Counted from the first letter of the stretch, positions 52,938 to 61,787 are shown. The stretch: DNA of 64,000 nt from Streptomyces clavifer (GCA_014651175.1 BMWJ01000009.1:264371-328370), one strand, 5' to 3'. The notes: generated by a model from the sequence alone, not told the origin. Translations and numbers: made by a program.

Positions 52938-53690
52938 GTGATCGATTGGCGGGGAGTCGACTGGCGGGCGCGGGCCAGGGAACTGGGAGCGGCGACCGCA
53001 CCGGGCGGCGCACCGGTCACCTACGGGCTCATCGCGCTGTGCTGCGTCGTCTTCCTGCTCAGCCCGCTCTCCGGTCTCGCCCCCGTCCGCGGCTCCGCCG
53101 ACGCCCTGCTCGCCGCGCAGGCCGGGTACTTCGAGCGGTGGGGCGTGATCCCCGGTGAACTCCTGGACGGCTCCGCCCATGCGGCGCTCACGCCGCTGAC
53201 CGCGCTCTTCGTGCACGGCAGCTGGCTGCACCTGCTCGGCAACATGCTCTTCCTGTACGTGTTCGGCGCGATGGCCGAGGAGCGCATGGGCCATGCCGAG
53301 TTCGCGTTCTTCTACGTCTGCTGCGGCTACTTCGCCCTGGTGGTCTACGCGGTCGCGCACTCCGAGTCCGACCAGACCCTGGTGGGCGCGTCGGGGGCGA
53401 TCTCCGCGGTGCTCGGCGCGTTCCTCCGCCTCTTCCCCCGCACCCGGGTCACCAGCCTCTTCCCCTTCCTCTTCTTCCTGCCGCTGCGCTTCCCCGCCTG
53501 GATCGTGCTCGTGTTCTGGTTCGTCCTGCAGTGGCTCGCGGCCCGGGGCGCGGGCAGCGGGCCGGGCGTGGCCTATCTCGCCCATGTGGCGGGCTTCGCC
53601 ACCGGGTTCCTCTACGCCCGGGTGCGCTTCCGGGGTGGGGTTAGGGTGAAGGCTCCAGCCACGGCCACCGAGGGAGAAAGCAAGCCGTGA
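52938..53690 (+). CDS. Rhomboid-family intramembrane serine protease
   Basis: 250 residues, about six membrane helices. Rhomboid hallmarks are the loop/helix with HGSWLHLLGNMLFLYVFG, the catalytic Ser in TLVGASGAISAVLGAF (GxSG) and the catalytic His in YLAHVAGFATGFLYA. The Ser/His dyad is intact, so it should be active. The GTG start at 52938 follows a short purine-poor stretch, so initiation may be weak or leaderless. The last four bases overlap the start of the stand-alone AsnC/RAM gene. Confidence 0.92.
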   Translation: MIDWRGVDWRARARELGAATAPGGAPVTYGLIALCCVVFLLSPLSGLAPVRGSADALLAAQAGYFERWGVIPGELLDGSAHAALTPLTALFVHGSWLHLLGNMLFLYVFGAMAEERMGHAEFAFFYVCCGYFALVVYAVAHSESDQTLVGASGAISAVLGAFLRLFPRTRVTSLFPFLFFLPLRFPAWIVLVFWFVLQWLAARGAGSGPGVAYLAHVAGFATGFLYARVRFRGGVRVKAPATATEGESKP

Positions 53691-53968
53691 TCACCGCGAT
53701 CGTGCTCATCAAAACCAGCGTGGACCGGATTCCCGAGATCGCCGAGGCCATCGCCGCGCTGGACAGCGTCAGCGAGGTCTTCTCGGTCACCGGCACGTAC
53801 GACCTGATCGCCATGGTCCGGGTGGCCAAGCACGACGATCTGGCCGACGTCATCCCCGGCCGGATCAGCAAGATCCCGGGCGTCGAGGGCACCGACACCC
53901 ACGTCGCCTTCCGTACGTACTCGCAGCACGACCTCGAGGCGGCCTTCGCCATCGGTCTCGACGCGTAG
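53687..53968 (+). CDS. Stand-alone Lrp/AsnC ligand-binding (RAM) protein
   Basis: 93 residues forming only the C-terminal RAM domain of Lrp/AsnC regulators, with no DNA-binding helix-turn-helix. Visible are IVLIKTSVDRIPEIAEAIAA, VFSVTGTYDLIAMVRVAKHDDLADV and DTHVAFRTYSQHDLEAAF, the complete alpha-beta sandwich with the Gly-x-Asp turn at the ligand interface. Such stand-alone domains bind amino acids and may oligomerise with full-length regulators. GTG 53687 overlaps the rhomboid stop (GTGA), so the two are translationally coupled. Confidence 0.88.
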   Translation: MITAIVLIKTSVDRIPEIAEAIAALDSVSEVFSVTGTYDLIAMVRVAKHDDLADVIPGRISKIPGVEGTDTHVAFRTYSQHDLEAAFAIGLDA

Positions 53969-53972
53969 CACG

Positions 53973-54033
53973 GCGTACGGCTTCGGCCGGGGACGGGGAG
54001 CGCTGCTCCCCGTCCCCGGCCGAAGCCGTACGC
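53973..54033. terminator. Large bidirectional terminator
   Basis: Perfect 29-base arms (53973-54001, 54005-54033) with a three-base GCT loop, between the convergent RAM-protein and aminotransferase genes. It is the longest perfect hairpin in the window. Confidence 0.88.
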
Positions 54034-54040
54034 GGGCCCG

Positions 54041-55417
54041 TCAGACCTGTGCCGCACCCCGGTCAGGGACGCAGCGCCCGTCCTCCGTGCGGTAGGACCA
54101 CCGCGCACCGGTGCGCACCAGTTCCCGGACCGCGCCCAGGAACCGCTCGATGTGCTCGTCCGGCGTACCGGCCCCGAAGCTCACCCGGATGGCGTTGAGC
54201 GACCGCTCCCCCGGCTCCGCCTCCGGCGCGCCGCACTCGCCCGGCTCCTGCGGCTCGCTGCCCAGCAGCGTCCGGACGAGGGGGTGGGCGCAGAACAGTC
54301 CGTCGCGCACCCCGATGCCGTACTCCGCGGAGAGCGCCGCGGCGAAGTGCGAGCTGTTCCAGCCCTCGACGACGAACGAGATGACGCCGACCCGCGGGGC
54401 GTCGTCGCCGAACAGGGAGAGCACCCGCACCTCGGGCACCCCCGCCAGCCCTTCGCGGACCCGGGTGACGAGCTGCTGCTCGCGCGCGACCAGCCGGTCG
54501 AACCCGGCCTCGGTCAGGGCCCTGCAGGCGGCGGCGATGGAGTAGACGCCGATGACGTTGGGCGATCCCGCCTCGTGCCGGGCGGGCGTGGTGTGCCACT
54601 CCACGTCCACGCCGCCGTCGGCGCGCCGGGCGACCTTGCGGGAGGCACCGCCCCCGGCGAGGTACGGCTCCGCGTCCCGCAGCCAGTCGGCCCGGCCCGC
54701 GAGGACGCCCGAGCCGAACGGCGCGTACAGCTTGTGGCCGGAGAAGGCGACCCAGTCGACGTCCAGATCCGCGATGTCCACCGGGTGGTGGGGCGCCAGC
54801 TGCGCCGCGTCGAGCACGATCCGCGCACCATGGGCGTGGGCCGCGGAGGTCAGCTCCTTGACCGGCCACAGCTCACCGGTCACGTTGGACGCGCCGGTCA
54901 CGCAGACGAGCGCCGGCCCGTGGGGGTCGCGGCCGGCCAGCGCACGCTCCAGCGTGGCGACGGCCTCCGCCGGGGTGCGCGGGGCGTCGAGGTACGTCAC
55001 CCGGGCGTCGCGCCAGGGCAGCAGCGAGGCGTGGTGCTCGGTCTCGAACACGAAGACCTGGCAGTCGGCGGGCAGCGCGGACGCCAGCAGGTTGAGGGAG
55101 TCCGTCGTCGAACGGGTGAAGACCACCTGGTCCTCGGGCCGGCAGCCGAGGAAGTCCGCGACCGTCGTGCGGCTGCTCTCGAAGAGGTCGGTGGAGAGCT
55201 GCGAGAGGTATCCGGCGCCGCGGTGCACGCTGCCGTAGTACGGGGCGTAGGCGGCCACGTCGTCCCACACCCGCTGGAGGGCCGGGGCGCTCGCCGCGTA
55301 GTCGAGGGCGGCATAGGTGACATCGCCGCCGGTCACCAGCGGAACGGTGACATCTGCTCCCAGAACAGGCAGCGGGGCACAAATGGACTGGTCGAGGGCA
55401 GCGGTGGAGACAGACAT
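54041..55417 (-). CDS. Class V PLP-dependent aminotransferase (cysteine-desulfurase-like)
   Basis: 458 residues, fold type I. Motifs include YAALDYAASAPALQRV, VVFTRSTTDSLNLLA, ETEHHASLLPW, LVCVTGASNVTGELWPV, the cofactor Asp in RIVLDAAQLAPHHPV and the Schiff-base lysine in WVAFSGHKLYAPFGSGVLAG. The C-terminus has HPLVRTLLG and VSFGAGTPDEHIERF. The fold is shared by cysteine desulfurases and EgtE-like C-S lyases. No clear IscS active-site cysteine loop is seen; a Cys occurs in DGLFCAHP. A SAM-IV riboswitch in front ties it to methionine, cysteine or SAM metabolism. The actual reaction is unassigned. Confidence 0.87.
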   Translation of the reverse strand: MSVSTAALDQSICAPLPVLGADVTVPLVTGGDVTYAALDYAASAPALQRVWDDVAAYAPYYGSVHRGAGYLSQLSTDLFESSRTTVADFLGCRPEDQVVFTRSTTDSLNLLASALPADCQVFVFETEHHASLLPWRDARVTYLDAPRTPAEAVATLERALAGRDPHGPALVCVTGASNVTGELWPVKELTSAAHAHGARIVLDAAQLAPHHPVDIADLDVDWVAFSGHKLYAPFGSGVLAGRADWLRDAEPYLAGGGASRKVARRADGGVDVEWHTTPARHEAGSPNVIGVYSIAAACRALTEAGFDRLVAREQQLVTRVREGLAGVPEVRVLSLFGDDAPRVGVISFVVEGWNSSHFAAALSAEYGIGVRDGLFCAHPLVRTLLGSEPQEPGECGAPEAEPGERSLNAIRVSFGAGTPDEHIERFLGAVRELVRTGARWSYRTEDGRCVPDRGAAQV

Positions 55418-55589
55418 GGCGAACTCCCGTAACAGGCAGGCGAAATCCTCGCGCCGGCGGTACGCGGCAGCACGGGGAAAGGAGAAGAAGGGTGTGCGGA
55501 GAAGGGCGAAGAGCCCTATCGCATTCGCTTGCTCACAAGAGGCTCCCTAGGGACCAGGACCCCGGGGGTTGGCATGCACAGATGCCGAG
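55418..55589 (-). promoter_or_regulatory. Expression platform between SAM-IV aptamer and aminotransferase gene
   Basis: About 170 bases of transcribed leader. It contains small hairpins (GGCAT/ATGCC near 55571-55586, and TCCCTAGGGA near 55548) and an AGGGC/GCCCT stem near 55503-55517. There is no obvious intrinsic terminator. Control may be translational or through Rho; the sequence does not settle it. Confidence 0.45.
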
Positions 55590-55709
55590 GGGCCCGCGCT
55601 TGCCGCAAGCCTCGCTGCCTGCGGCCTGGTCTTCACCCGGGGCACCCCGCCACGGACGGAGGGTTGCCGGACAGCGGGCCGGGGCCGTAGTCGCTGTCAC
55701 TCATGACCT
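55590..55709 (-). promoter_or_regulatory. SAM-IV riboswitch
   Basis: Minus-strand sequence follows the SAM-IV aptamer closely. GGTCATGAGTG opens P1. GGCCCGCTGTCCGGCAACCC carries the core GGCAACC. GGCGGGGTGCCCCGGGTGA carries the conserved GGTGCC. GAAGACCAGG closes P1. GCGGCAAGCGCGGG (about 55603-55590) supplies the SAM-IV-specific 3' extension and pseudoknot strand. It precedes the class V aminotransferase gene. Confidence 0.92.
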
Positions 55710-55743
55710 GCGCAGCATCTTGCCACACCTGCCCGTACGCGCA

Positions 55744-55774
55744 AGAGCGCAGTCCGCGATCCGGACTGCGCTCT
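55744..55774 (-). terminator. Terminator of trpD
   Basis: Perfect 13-base arms (55744-55756, 55762-55774), loop CGATC, about 80 bases after the trpD stop and just upstream of the SAM-IV aptamer. Confidence 0.75.
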
Positions 55775-55852
55775 GCTTCGCTTCGCACGCCTCGGGGTCC
55801 TTCTGTCCGGATCCGAACGGATCGCGGCACCGGCCCGGCCCCGGCGAAGGGC

Positions 55853-56917
55853 CTACGCGTTGCTGGCGGCCACCCATCGCTCCAGTGCGCGCTTGGCCGC
55901 ACCCGAGTCGACCGACTCCGCGGCCCGCGCGATCCCGGCGGCGATCCGCTCGTTCAGCGTGCCCTCGCCCGGGTCGAGGGCGACCAGCGCGGCGGCCGAG
56001 TTGAGCAGGACCGCGTCGCGCACCGGACCGGTCTCCCCGTCCAGCAGCCGGCGGGCGACATCCGCGTTGTACGAGGCGTCGGCGCCGCGCAGCGCCTCGA
56101 CCGGCACCAGCTCCAGGCCGACGTCGCGCGGGTCGAACGACTCCTCGCGCACGCCGCCGTCCCGGACGACCCAGACCCGGGAGGTCGCCGTGGTGGTCAG
56201 CTCGTCGAGACCGTCGTCGCCGCGGAAGACGAGCGCCGAGTTCCCCCGGTCGGCGAGCACGCCCGCGACGATGGGCGCCATCCTCAGGTCGGCGACCCCG
56301 ACGGCCTGGGAACGCACCCGGGCCGGGTTGGTGAGCGGACCGAGGATGTTGAAGGTGGTCTGCGTGCCGAGCTCCTTGCGGGCCCTGGCCGCGTGCCGCA
56401 GGGCCGGGTGGAACTTCACGGCGAAGCAGAAGGTGATGCCGGCCTCCTCCGCGACCTCGACCACGCGCTCCGGCGCCAGTTCGAGGCTGACGCCGAGCTT
56501 CTCCAGGACGTCGGAGGCACCGCTCGCCGAGGAGGACGCGCGGTTTCCGTGTTTGACGACCTTGGCGCCGGTCCCCGCGATCACGATCGCCGACATGGTG
56601 GAGATGTTGACCGTCTTGGCCAGGTCGCCGCCGGTACCCACGATGTCGACGGTGCGGCCGGGCACGTGGATGGTCCGGGCGTGCGCGTACATGGCGTTCA
56701 CGAGGCCCGTGACCTCGTCGACCGTCTCCCCCTTGGCCCGCAGCGCGACCGCGAACCCCGCGATCTGCACGTCGGTCGCCTCGCCGCTCATGATGCGGTC
56801 CATGGCCCACGCGGTGTCCTCGGCGGTCAGGTTCTCGCCGCGCAGGAGCGGGGTCAGCACGCCGGGCCAGGAACGGGCCGCCACGCCTTCGCCGCCGTCC
56901 TGGGTCGCCACGTTCAT
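55853..56917 (-). CDS. trpD: Anthranilate phosphoribosyltransferase
   Basis: Second tryptophan-pathway enzyme, joining anthranilate and PRPP; 354 residues. The PRPP-binding motif [39 protein letters not shown], the anthranilate-site [30 protein letters not shown] and the metal-binding DGLDELTTT are all present. The ATG follows GGAGCGG. It is separated by 23 kb from the anthranilate synthase gene and has no attenuator of its own in the 124 bases upstream. It lies next to the bc1 genes, as in M. tuberculosis. Confidence 0.96.
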   Translation of the reverse strand: MNVATQDGGEGVAARSWPGVLTPLLRGENLTAEDTAWAMDRIMSGEATDVQIAGFAVALRAKGETVDEVTGLVNAMYAHARTIHVPGRTVDIVGTGGDLAKTVNISTMSAIVIAGTGAKVVKHGNRASSSASGASDVLEKLGVSLELAPERVVEVAEEAGITFCFAVKFHPALRHAARARKELGTQTTFNILGPLTNPARVRSQAVGVADLRMAPIVAGVLADRGNSALVFRGDDGLDELTTTATSRVWVVRDGGVREESFDPRDVGLELVPVEALRGADASYNADVARRLLDGETGPVRDAVLLNSAAALVALDPGEGTLNERIAAGIARAAESVDSGAAKRALERWVAASNA

Positions 56918-56987
56918 GGTCCGCTCCTGGGGTCCACAGCCGGTAAGGGAACGGTCCCCACCCTATCCAGCCCGGGGGGACAGCGAA

Positions 56988-57016
56988 GAGCCCCGTCCAT
57001 CGAATGGACGGGGCTC
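56988..57016 (-). terminator. Terminator of the qcr operon
   Basis: Perfect 13-base arms (56988-57000, 57004-57016), loop CGA, 25 bases after the qcrB stop on the minus strand. Confidence 0.85.
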
Positions 57017-57041
57017 CTGCTGTGGCGGTCAGCTGAGGTGA

Positions 57042-58667
57042 TCAGTGGTGGCCGTGGCCGCTGGTGATCTCCTTGTACTCCTCGGCGGTGGGCTTGGCGA
57101 TCTGGTTGTCCTCGCCGTAGTAGCCGCGGCTGAGCCTGGCCCGCAGCTTCTGCACTGCGGAGGGCTTGCGCTCGACACCGTTCTCGTCGACCGTCGGGCC
57201 GATCTCGAACGGCTTGTACTGCTCGTGCGCCGTGAGCGTGTGGAGCTGCCCCTGGCTGAGCGGCTCGTGGATCTCGACGAACTCACCGTGCGGCAGGCGC
57301 TTGATGGTGCCGGACTCGCGCCCGTGCAGCACCTTCTCCTTGTCGCGGCGCTGGAGGCCGAGGCAGATCCGCCGGGTCACGATGAACGCCACGACCGGGC
57401 CGACGAAGAAGGCGATCCGTACGAACCAGCTGATCGCGTTGAGCGAGAGGTGGAAGTGGGTCGCCCAGATGTCGTTGCCGCCGCCGATCAGCATGACGAA
57501 GTAGATCGTCACCCAGGCGACACCCAGTCCGGTGCGGGTCGGAGCGTTACGCGGGCGGTCCAGGATGTGGTGCTCGCGCTTGTCCCCGGTGATCCACGAC
57601 TCGATGAACGGGTACAGCGCGAGAGCCGCGAGCACGACACCGAAGAGAACCAGCGGGATGAGCACGCCCAGGGCCAGCGTGTGACCCCAGAGGTTGATCT
57701 CCCAGCCCGGCATGACACGGACGAAGCCTTCCGCGAAGCCCATGTACCAGTCCGGCTGGGCGCCCGTGGACACCTGGTCGGGACGGTAGGGGCCGAGCGC
57801 CCAGATCGGGTTGATCGTGGCGATGGCGGAGAGGATCGCGATGAAACCGAAGACCAGGAAGAAGAACCCTCCCGCCTTCGCCATGTAGACCGGCAGCAGC
57901 GGCATGCCGACGACGTTCTTGTTGGTCCGGCCCGGACCCGCGAACTGCGTGTGCTTGTGGAAGAACACCAGGATCAGGTGCGCGACCACGAGCCCGAGCA
58001 TGATGCCCGGCAGCAGCAGGATGTGGATCGAGTAGAACCTCGAGATGATCTCGGTCCCGGGGAACTCCCCGCCGAACAGGAACATCGAGATGTACGTACC
58101 GACGATCGGCATCGCCAGGATCGCGCCCTGCGTGAAGCGCACACCCGTACCGGAGAGCAGGTCGTCCGGGAGCGAGTAGCCGGTGAAGCCGGTGAACATG
58201 CCGAGCACGAACAGCAGGAAGCCGAAGAGCCAGTTGATCTCACGCGGCTTGCGGTACGCGCCCGTGAAGAACACCCGGAACATGTGCACGAACATGCCCG
58301 CGAGGAAGATGATCGCGGCCCAGTGGTGGATCTGCCGGACCAGCAGACCACCGCGGACGTCGAAGCTGATGTCCAGCGTCGACGCGTACGCCGCGGACAT
58401 GCGGATGCCCTGCATCGGCTCGTACGAGCCGTGGTAGACGACCTCGTTCATGCTCGGGTTGAAGAACAGCGTCAGGTACACACCCGTGAGGATGATGATG
58501 ATGAAGCTGTAGAGGCAGATCTCACCCAGCATGAAGGACCAGTGGTCCGGGAAGATCTTGCGCATGTTGGCCTTGGCCAGGCCGTAGATGCCCAGCCGGC
58601 CGTCCGCCCAGTCGGCCACCCGCTCACCGGCGGGCGCCTTGCGCTTGGTTTCCGTCGCAGTACTCAT
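57042..58667 (-). CDS. qcrB: Cytochrome bc1 complex cytochrome b subunit
   Basis: 541 residues, the long actinobacterial form. It has about eight or nine membrane helices with heme-ligating histidines in IHHWAAIIFLAGMFVHMFRVF and FYSIHILLLPGIMLGLVVAHLILVFFHKH. The quinol-site PDW-x5 region reads TGAQPDWYMGFAEG. The C-terminal 150 residues are a cytoplasmic extension special to actinobacterial QcrB. It forms the quinol-oxidising core of the bc1-aa3 supercomplex with QcrA and QcrC. It overlaps qcrA by four bases. Confidence 0.97.
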   Translation of the reverse strand: MSTATETKRKAPAGERVADWADGRLGIYGLAKANMRKIFPDHWSFMLGEICLYSFIIIILTGVYLTLFFNPSMNEVVYHGSYEPMQGIRMSAAYASTLDISFDVRGGLLVRQIHHWAAIIFLAGMFVHMFRVFFTGAYRKPREINWLFGFLLFVLGMFTGFTGYSLPDDLLSGTGVRFTQGAILAMPIVGTYISMFLFGGEFPGTEIISRFYSIHILLLPGIMLGLVVAHLILVFFHKHTQFAGPGRTNKNVVGMPLLPVYMAKAGGFFFLVFGFIAILSAIATINPIWALGPYRPDQVSTGAQPDWYMGFAEGFVRVMPGWEINLWGHTLALGVLIPLVLFGVVLAALALYPFIESWITGDKREHHILDRPRNAPTRTGLGVAWVTIYFVMLIGGGNDIWATHFHLSLNAISWFVRIAFFVGPVVAFIVTRRICLGLQRRDKEKVLHGRESGTIKRLPHGEFVEIHEPLSQGQLHTLTAHEQYKPFEIGPTVDENGVERKPSAVQKLRARLSRGYYGEDNQIAKPTAEEYKEITSGHGHH

Positions 58668-59716
58668 CCGCGCTCCCAGAAGGCAGGACCGACGGGCTCT
58701 TCGAAGTCACCGAGCGCCTCGAGGTTGCCCTCGCTGTTCACACCGATCCGCAGCTGCGGAAGGGCGTGACCGGCCGGACCGAAGATGACGCGGGCGCCGT
58801 CGGAGAGGTCGAAGGTGGACTGGTGGCACGGGCAGAGCACGTGATGCGTCTGCTGCTCGTACAGGCTGATCGGGCAGCCGACGTGGGTGCAGATCTTGGA
58901 GAAGGCCACGATTCCCTCGTGGGCCCACTCGCGCTCGCGCTTGTCCTTGATGTTGTCCGGCTCGATGCGGATGATCATCAGCGCGGCCTTGGCGATCTGC
59001 GTCTGGAAGTCGTGCGCGTCCTCCTCCAGGCCCTCGGGCATGGCGAAGGTCAGCGAACCGACGACGATGTCCTCGGGACGCAGCGGCTCCATGGTGTTCA
59101 TGTTGACGAGCTGCTTGCCCTTGGCCCACAGGGTGCTGCGGAGCTTCTTCTCCGGCAGCGGACCGAGGTCGCGGAGCAGCACCACACCGGAGAGCGGCAC
59201 CAGGGCCAGCGCACCGAACATGGTGTTGCGGATCAGCTTGCGCCGTCCGATCGCGGACTCCTTGGCACCGGCCGCGAAGTCGGCCATGACCTTGGCCTTG
59301 ACCTCCGGCTCCGCCTCGATGGCGTGCCGGTCGTCGGCGACCTCGACGTCGGACATCAGGGTGCGCGCCCAGTGGACGGCGCCCGTGCCGATGAGGAAGA
59401 GCGCCAGGCCCAGGGTCATCCCGAGGGAGAAGTTGAGCGCGCTCACGTGGCCGAGCGGCCAGATGTAGACGATCTTGTCCACCGGGAAGATGACGTACGA
59501 GGCGATGAAGCCGATCGTCGCCAGCATCGACAGCGTGAACATGAAGGCGACGGCCCGCTCGGAGCGCCTCGCGGCCCGCTCGTCGATGTCCTGGATGCGC
59601 GGCCTGTGGGCCGGCAGTCCGGGGTCGGCGAAGGGGTCGGCCGCAGCCTCCACCGCGCCGTGCGCGGCGTCCTGCTCTACCGGCAGGTTCGTTTCTGGAA
59701 TCTGTTGGCTACTCAT
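58664..59716 (-). CDS. qcrA: Cytochrome bc1 complex Rieske iron-sulfur subunit
   Basis: 350 residues. Three N-terminal membrane helices (about 50-190) instead of the usual one are characteristic of actinobacteria. The Rieske domain carries both cluster-binding loops CTHVGCPISLYE and LCPCHQSTFDLSDGARVI (2Cys-2His [2Fe-2S]). It shuttles electrons from quinol to the diheme cytochrome QcrC. Its start overlaps the qcrC stop (ATGA) and its stop overlaps qcrB. Confidence 0.97.
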   Translation of the reverse strand: MSSQQIPETNLPVEQDAAHGAVEAAADPFADPGLPAHRPRIQDIDERAARRSERAVAFMFTLSMLATIGFIASYVIFPVDKIVYIWPLGHVSALNFSLGMTLGLALFLIGTGAVHWARTLMSDVEVADDRHAIEAEPEVKAKVMADFAAGAKESAIGRRKLIRNTMFGALALVPLSGVVLLRDLGPLPEKKLRSTLWAKGKQLVNMNTMEPLRPEDIVVGSLTFAMPEGLEEDAHDFQTQIAKAALMIIRIEPDNIKDKREREWAHEGIVAFSKICTHVGCPISLYEQQTHHVLCPCHQSTFDLSDGARVIFGPAGHALPQLRIGVNSEGNLEALGDFEEPVGPAFWERG

Positions 59717-60522
59717 GACTTCTTGGCCTTAGCGGTGTGGGCCGCGACCCATACGGCGATGGCGATCAGACCGCCCAGGCCGAAGATCCAGCCGAAGAGA
59801 CCTTCACTGACAGGGCCGAGGCCACCGAGCGAGAGCCCGCCGGGGGACGCGGACTCATCACCGTTGACGGTCTTGATGTACGCGATGATGTCTTTCTTCT
59901 CCTGCTCCGGCATGGTGCTGTCCGGGAAGGAGGGCATGCTCTGCGGGCCCGTCTGCATGGCCTCGTAGATGTGCTTCGGGCTCACGCCTTCGAGGTCCGG
60001 GGCGTACTTGCCGTTGGTCAGCGCGCCGCCCTTGCCGGTGAAGTTGTGGCACTGGGCGCAGTTGGTGCGGAACAGGTCGCCGCCCTTGGCCACGTCCGCG
60101 CCCGCGGGGTCGACCTGGCTGCCGGTCGGCGTGATCGGACCGGCGCCCAGCGACGCGACGTACGCCGCGAGCTGGTCGATCTCGGCCTGGGTGTAGATGA
60201 CCGGCTTCTTCGGTACCTGGGCACCCGGCTGCTGGGCCGGCATACGTCCGGTACCGACCTGGAAGTCGACGGCGGCGGAGCCGACGCCCACGAGGGACGG
60301 CCCGTCGGTGGTGCCCTGACCGCCGGATCCGTGGCAGCTGGCGCAGCCTACGGAGTAGAGCTTCTTACCCTCGTCGATCGCGAGGGACTGGGCGGTTTCG
60401 TCGGCCTGCGCCTTGCCCGCAGGCGCGAACGCGGCGTACAGCCCCCCGGTAGCCGCCAGCGCGAGGAGTAGTACGACGACCGCCGCCAGCGGATGGCGTC
60501 GTCGTGCGGAGAGCTTTTTCAC
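59713..60522 (-). CDS. qcrC: Diheme cytochrome c subunit of the bc1 complex
   Basis: 269 residues. An N-terminal signal/anchor (about 10-32, PLAAVVVLLLALAATGGLYAAFA) is followed by two cytochrome c domains with CASCHGSGGQG and CAQCHNFTGKGG, and a C-terminal membrane helix (about 240-262). The two covalent hemes carry electrons directly to the aa3 oxidase, replacing a soluble cytochrome c. It lies 55 bases after ctaE and is coupled to qcrA by overlap. Confidence 0.97.
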   Translation of the reverse strand: MKKLSARRRHPLAAVVVLLLALAATGGLYAAFAPAGKAQADETAQSLAIDEGKKLYSVGCASCHGSGGQGTTDGPSLVGVGSAAVDFQVGTGRMPAQQPGAQVPKKPVIYTQAEIDQLAAYVASLGAGPITPTGSQVDPAGADVAKGGDLFRTNCAQCHNFTGKGGALTNGKYAPDLEGVSPKHIYEAMQTGPQSMPSFPDSTMPEQEKKDIIAYIKTVNGDESASPGGLSLGGLGPVSEGLFGWIFGLGGLIAIAVWVAAHTAKAKKS

Positions 60523-60577
60523 GGATTACCCCGGTGTCAGGATCTTCTGCGTCGATGGTGGGTGGGTGCGAGCCCGG

Positions 60578-61198
60578 TTACTTGATCATGTAGATCGTGG
60601 CGAACAGGCCGATCCAGACGACATCGACGAAGTGCCAGTAATAGGACACGACGATGGCCGCGGTGGCCTGCTCGTGGGTGAACCTCGAGGCCGCGTACGT
60701 TCTGCCCAGAACGAGCAGGAAGGCGATGAGACCGCCTGTCACGTGCAGACCGTGGAAGCCGGTCGTCAGGTAGAACACCGAGCCGTACGGGTCCGAGGAC
60801 AGGGAGAGACCCGCGTCCTTGACCAGCTCGGTGTACTCGAGGACCTGGCCTCCGATGAAGATCGAACCCATCACGAACGTGATGATGAACCAGGTGCGGA
60901 GCTTCTTCACATCGCCCCGCTCCGCGGCGAAGACGCCGAGCTGGCAGGTGAGAGAGGAAAGCACCAGGATCGTGGTGTTCGTCGCCGAGAACGGGAAGTT
61001 CAGATGGTCGGCCATCTCCTTCCAGTGGTCGGGTCCCATCACCGATCGCAGGGTGAAGTACATCGCGAAGAGGGCCGCGAAGAACATCAGCTCGGAACTC
61101 AACCAGATGATGGTTCCGACGCTGGTGAGGTTCGGTCGATTGACCGACGGGTGCGCGTGCCCGGTTTCTACTGTCGTTGCTGTCGCCACGACCGACAT
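60578..61198 (-). CDS. ctaE: Cytochrome c oxidase subunit III
   Basis: 206 residues, five membrane helices, with [18 protein letters not shown] near the N-terminus, [21 protein letters not shown] and the final [21 protein letters not shown], all standard for subunit III. It leads the ctaE-qcrCAB operon. The ATG at 61198 has no ribosome-binding site and lies inside the palindrome ACCGACAT-T-ATGTCGGT, so initiation is unusual here. An internal GTG three codons on also lacks a site. Confidence 0.95.
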   Translation of the reverse strand: MSVVATATTVETGHAHPSVNRPNLTSVGTIIWLSSELMFFAALFAMYFTLRSVMGPDHWKEMADHLNFPFSATNTTILVLSSLTCQLGVFAAERGDVKKLRTWFIITFVMGSIFIGGQVLEYTELVKDAGLSLSSDPYGSVFYLTTGFHGLHVTGGLIAFLLVLGRTYAASRFTHEQATAAIVVSYYWHFVDVVWIGLFATIYMIK

Positions 61199-61207
61199 TA
61201 TGTCGGT
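61191..61207. promoter_or_regulatory. Palindrome spanning the ctaE start codon
   Basis: Perfect eight-base arms ACCGACAT and ATGTCGGT around a single T (61191-61207). It overlaps the ctaE ATG on the minus strand. It could be a repressor site or a small hairpin hiding the start; the mRNA hairpin has only a one-base loop, so a protein site is more likely. Confidence 0.45.
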
Positions 61208-61385
61208 CGCTTATCCCGCCCTCACTCCCGGGGGTGCTGTTCGGTGTGTCAGCGCAGTGTGTCCTCACCGAACGGCCCATCGAAACGCTGTCATTACCGG
61301 TGCTGACAGGCTGTCCGCCGGAGTACGATCCGCCCATCGGTTCATGCCCCGAGAGCCCCGAAGACACAGATGTCACGGAGGAACA

Positions 61386-61787
61386 ATGCAGCCGACCGCC
61401 ACGGTCCTGGTCTACAGCGACGACGCCAACACCCGTGAGCAGGTGAAGCTGGCCGCGGGCCGCAGGCCCGCGGCGGACGTGCCCCGGGTGGAGTTCCTGG
61501 AGTGCGCCACCCTGCCCGCGGTCCTGAGCGCCCTCGACCGGGGCGGTGTGGACGTCTGCGTACTGGACGGCGAGACGGCGCCCGCGGGCGGTATGGGCGT
61601 CTGCCGGCAGATCAAGGACGAGATCTTCGACTGCCCGCCCGTCCTGCTGCTCATCGGGCGCCCGCAGGACGCCTGGCTGGCCACCTGGAGCCGCGCGGAC
61701 GCGGCGGTGACCCATCCGGTCGACCCGGTCGACTTCGCGGACGCCCTGGCCTCCCTCCTGCGCCACCGGCTGTCCATCCGGGCCTGA
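61386..61787 (+). CDS. Atypical receiver-domain-like protein
   Basis: 133 residues with the alternating strand/helix pattern of a CheY-like receiver: TATVLVYSDDANTREQVKLA, VDVCVLDGETAPAGGMGVCRQIKDE and CPPVLLLIGRPQDAWLATWSRADAAVTHPVDPVDFADALASLL. A phospho-acceptor-like Asp is present (VLDGE), but the conserved Lys is not: the equivalent reads AAVTHPVD. It has no output domain. It may be a non-phosphorylated or stand-alone regulator. The ATG follows GGAGGAAC. It is divergent from ctaE and may belong with respiration, but nothing proves it. Confidence 0.78.
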   Translation: MQPTATVLVYSDDANTREQVKLAAGRRPAADVPRVEFLECATLPAVLSALDRGGVDVCVLDGETAPAGGMGVCRQIKDEIFDCPPVLLLIGRPQDAWLATWSRADAAVTHPVDPVDFADALASLLRHRLSIRA

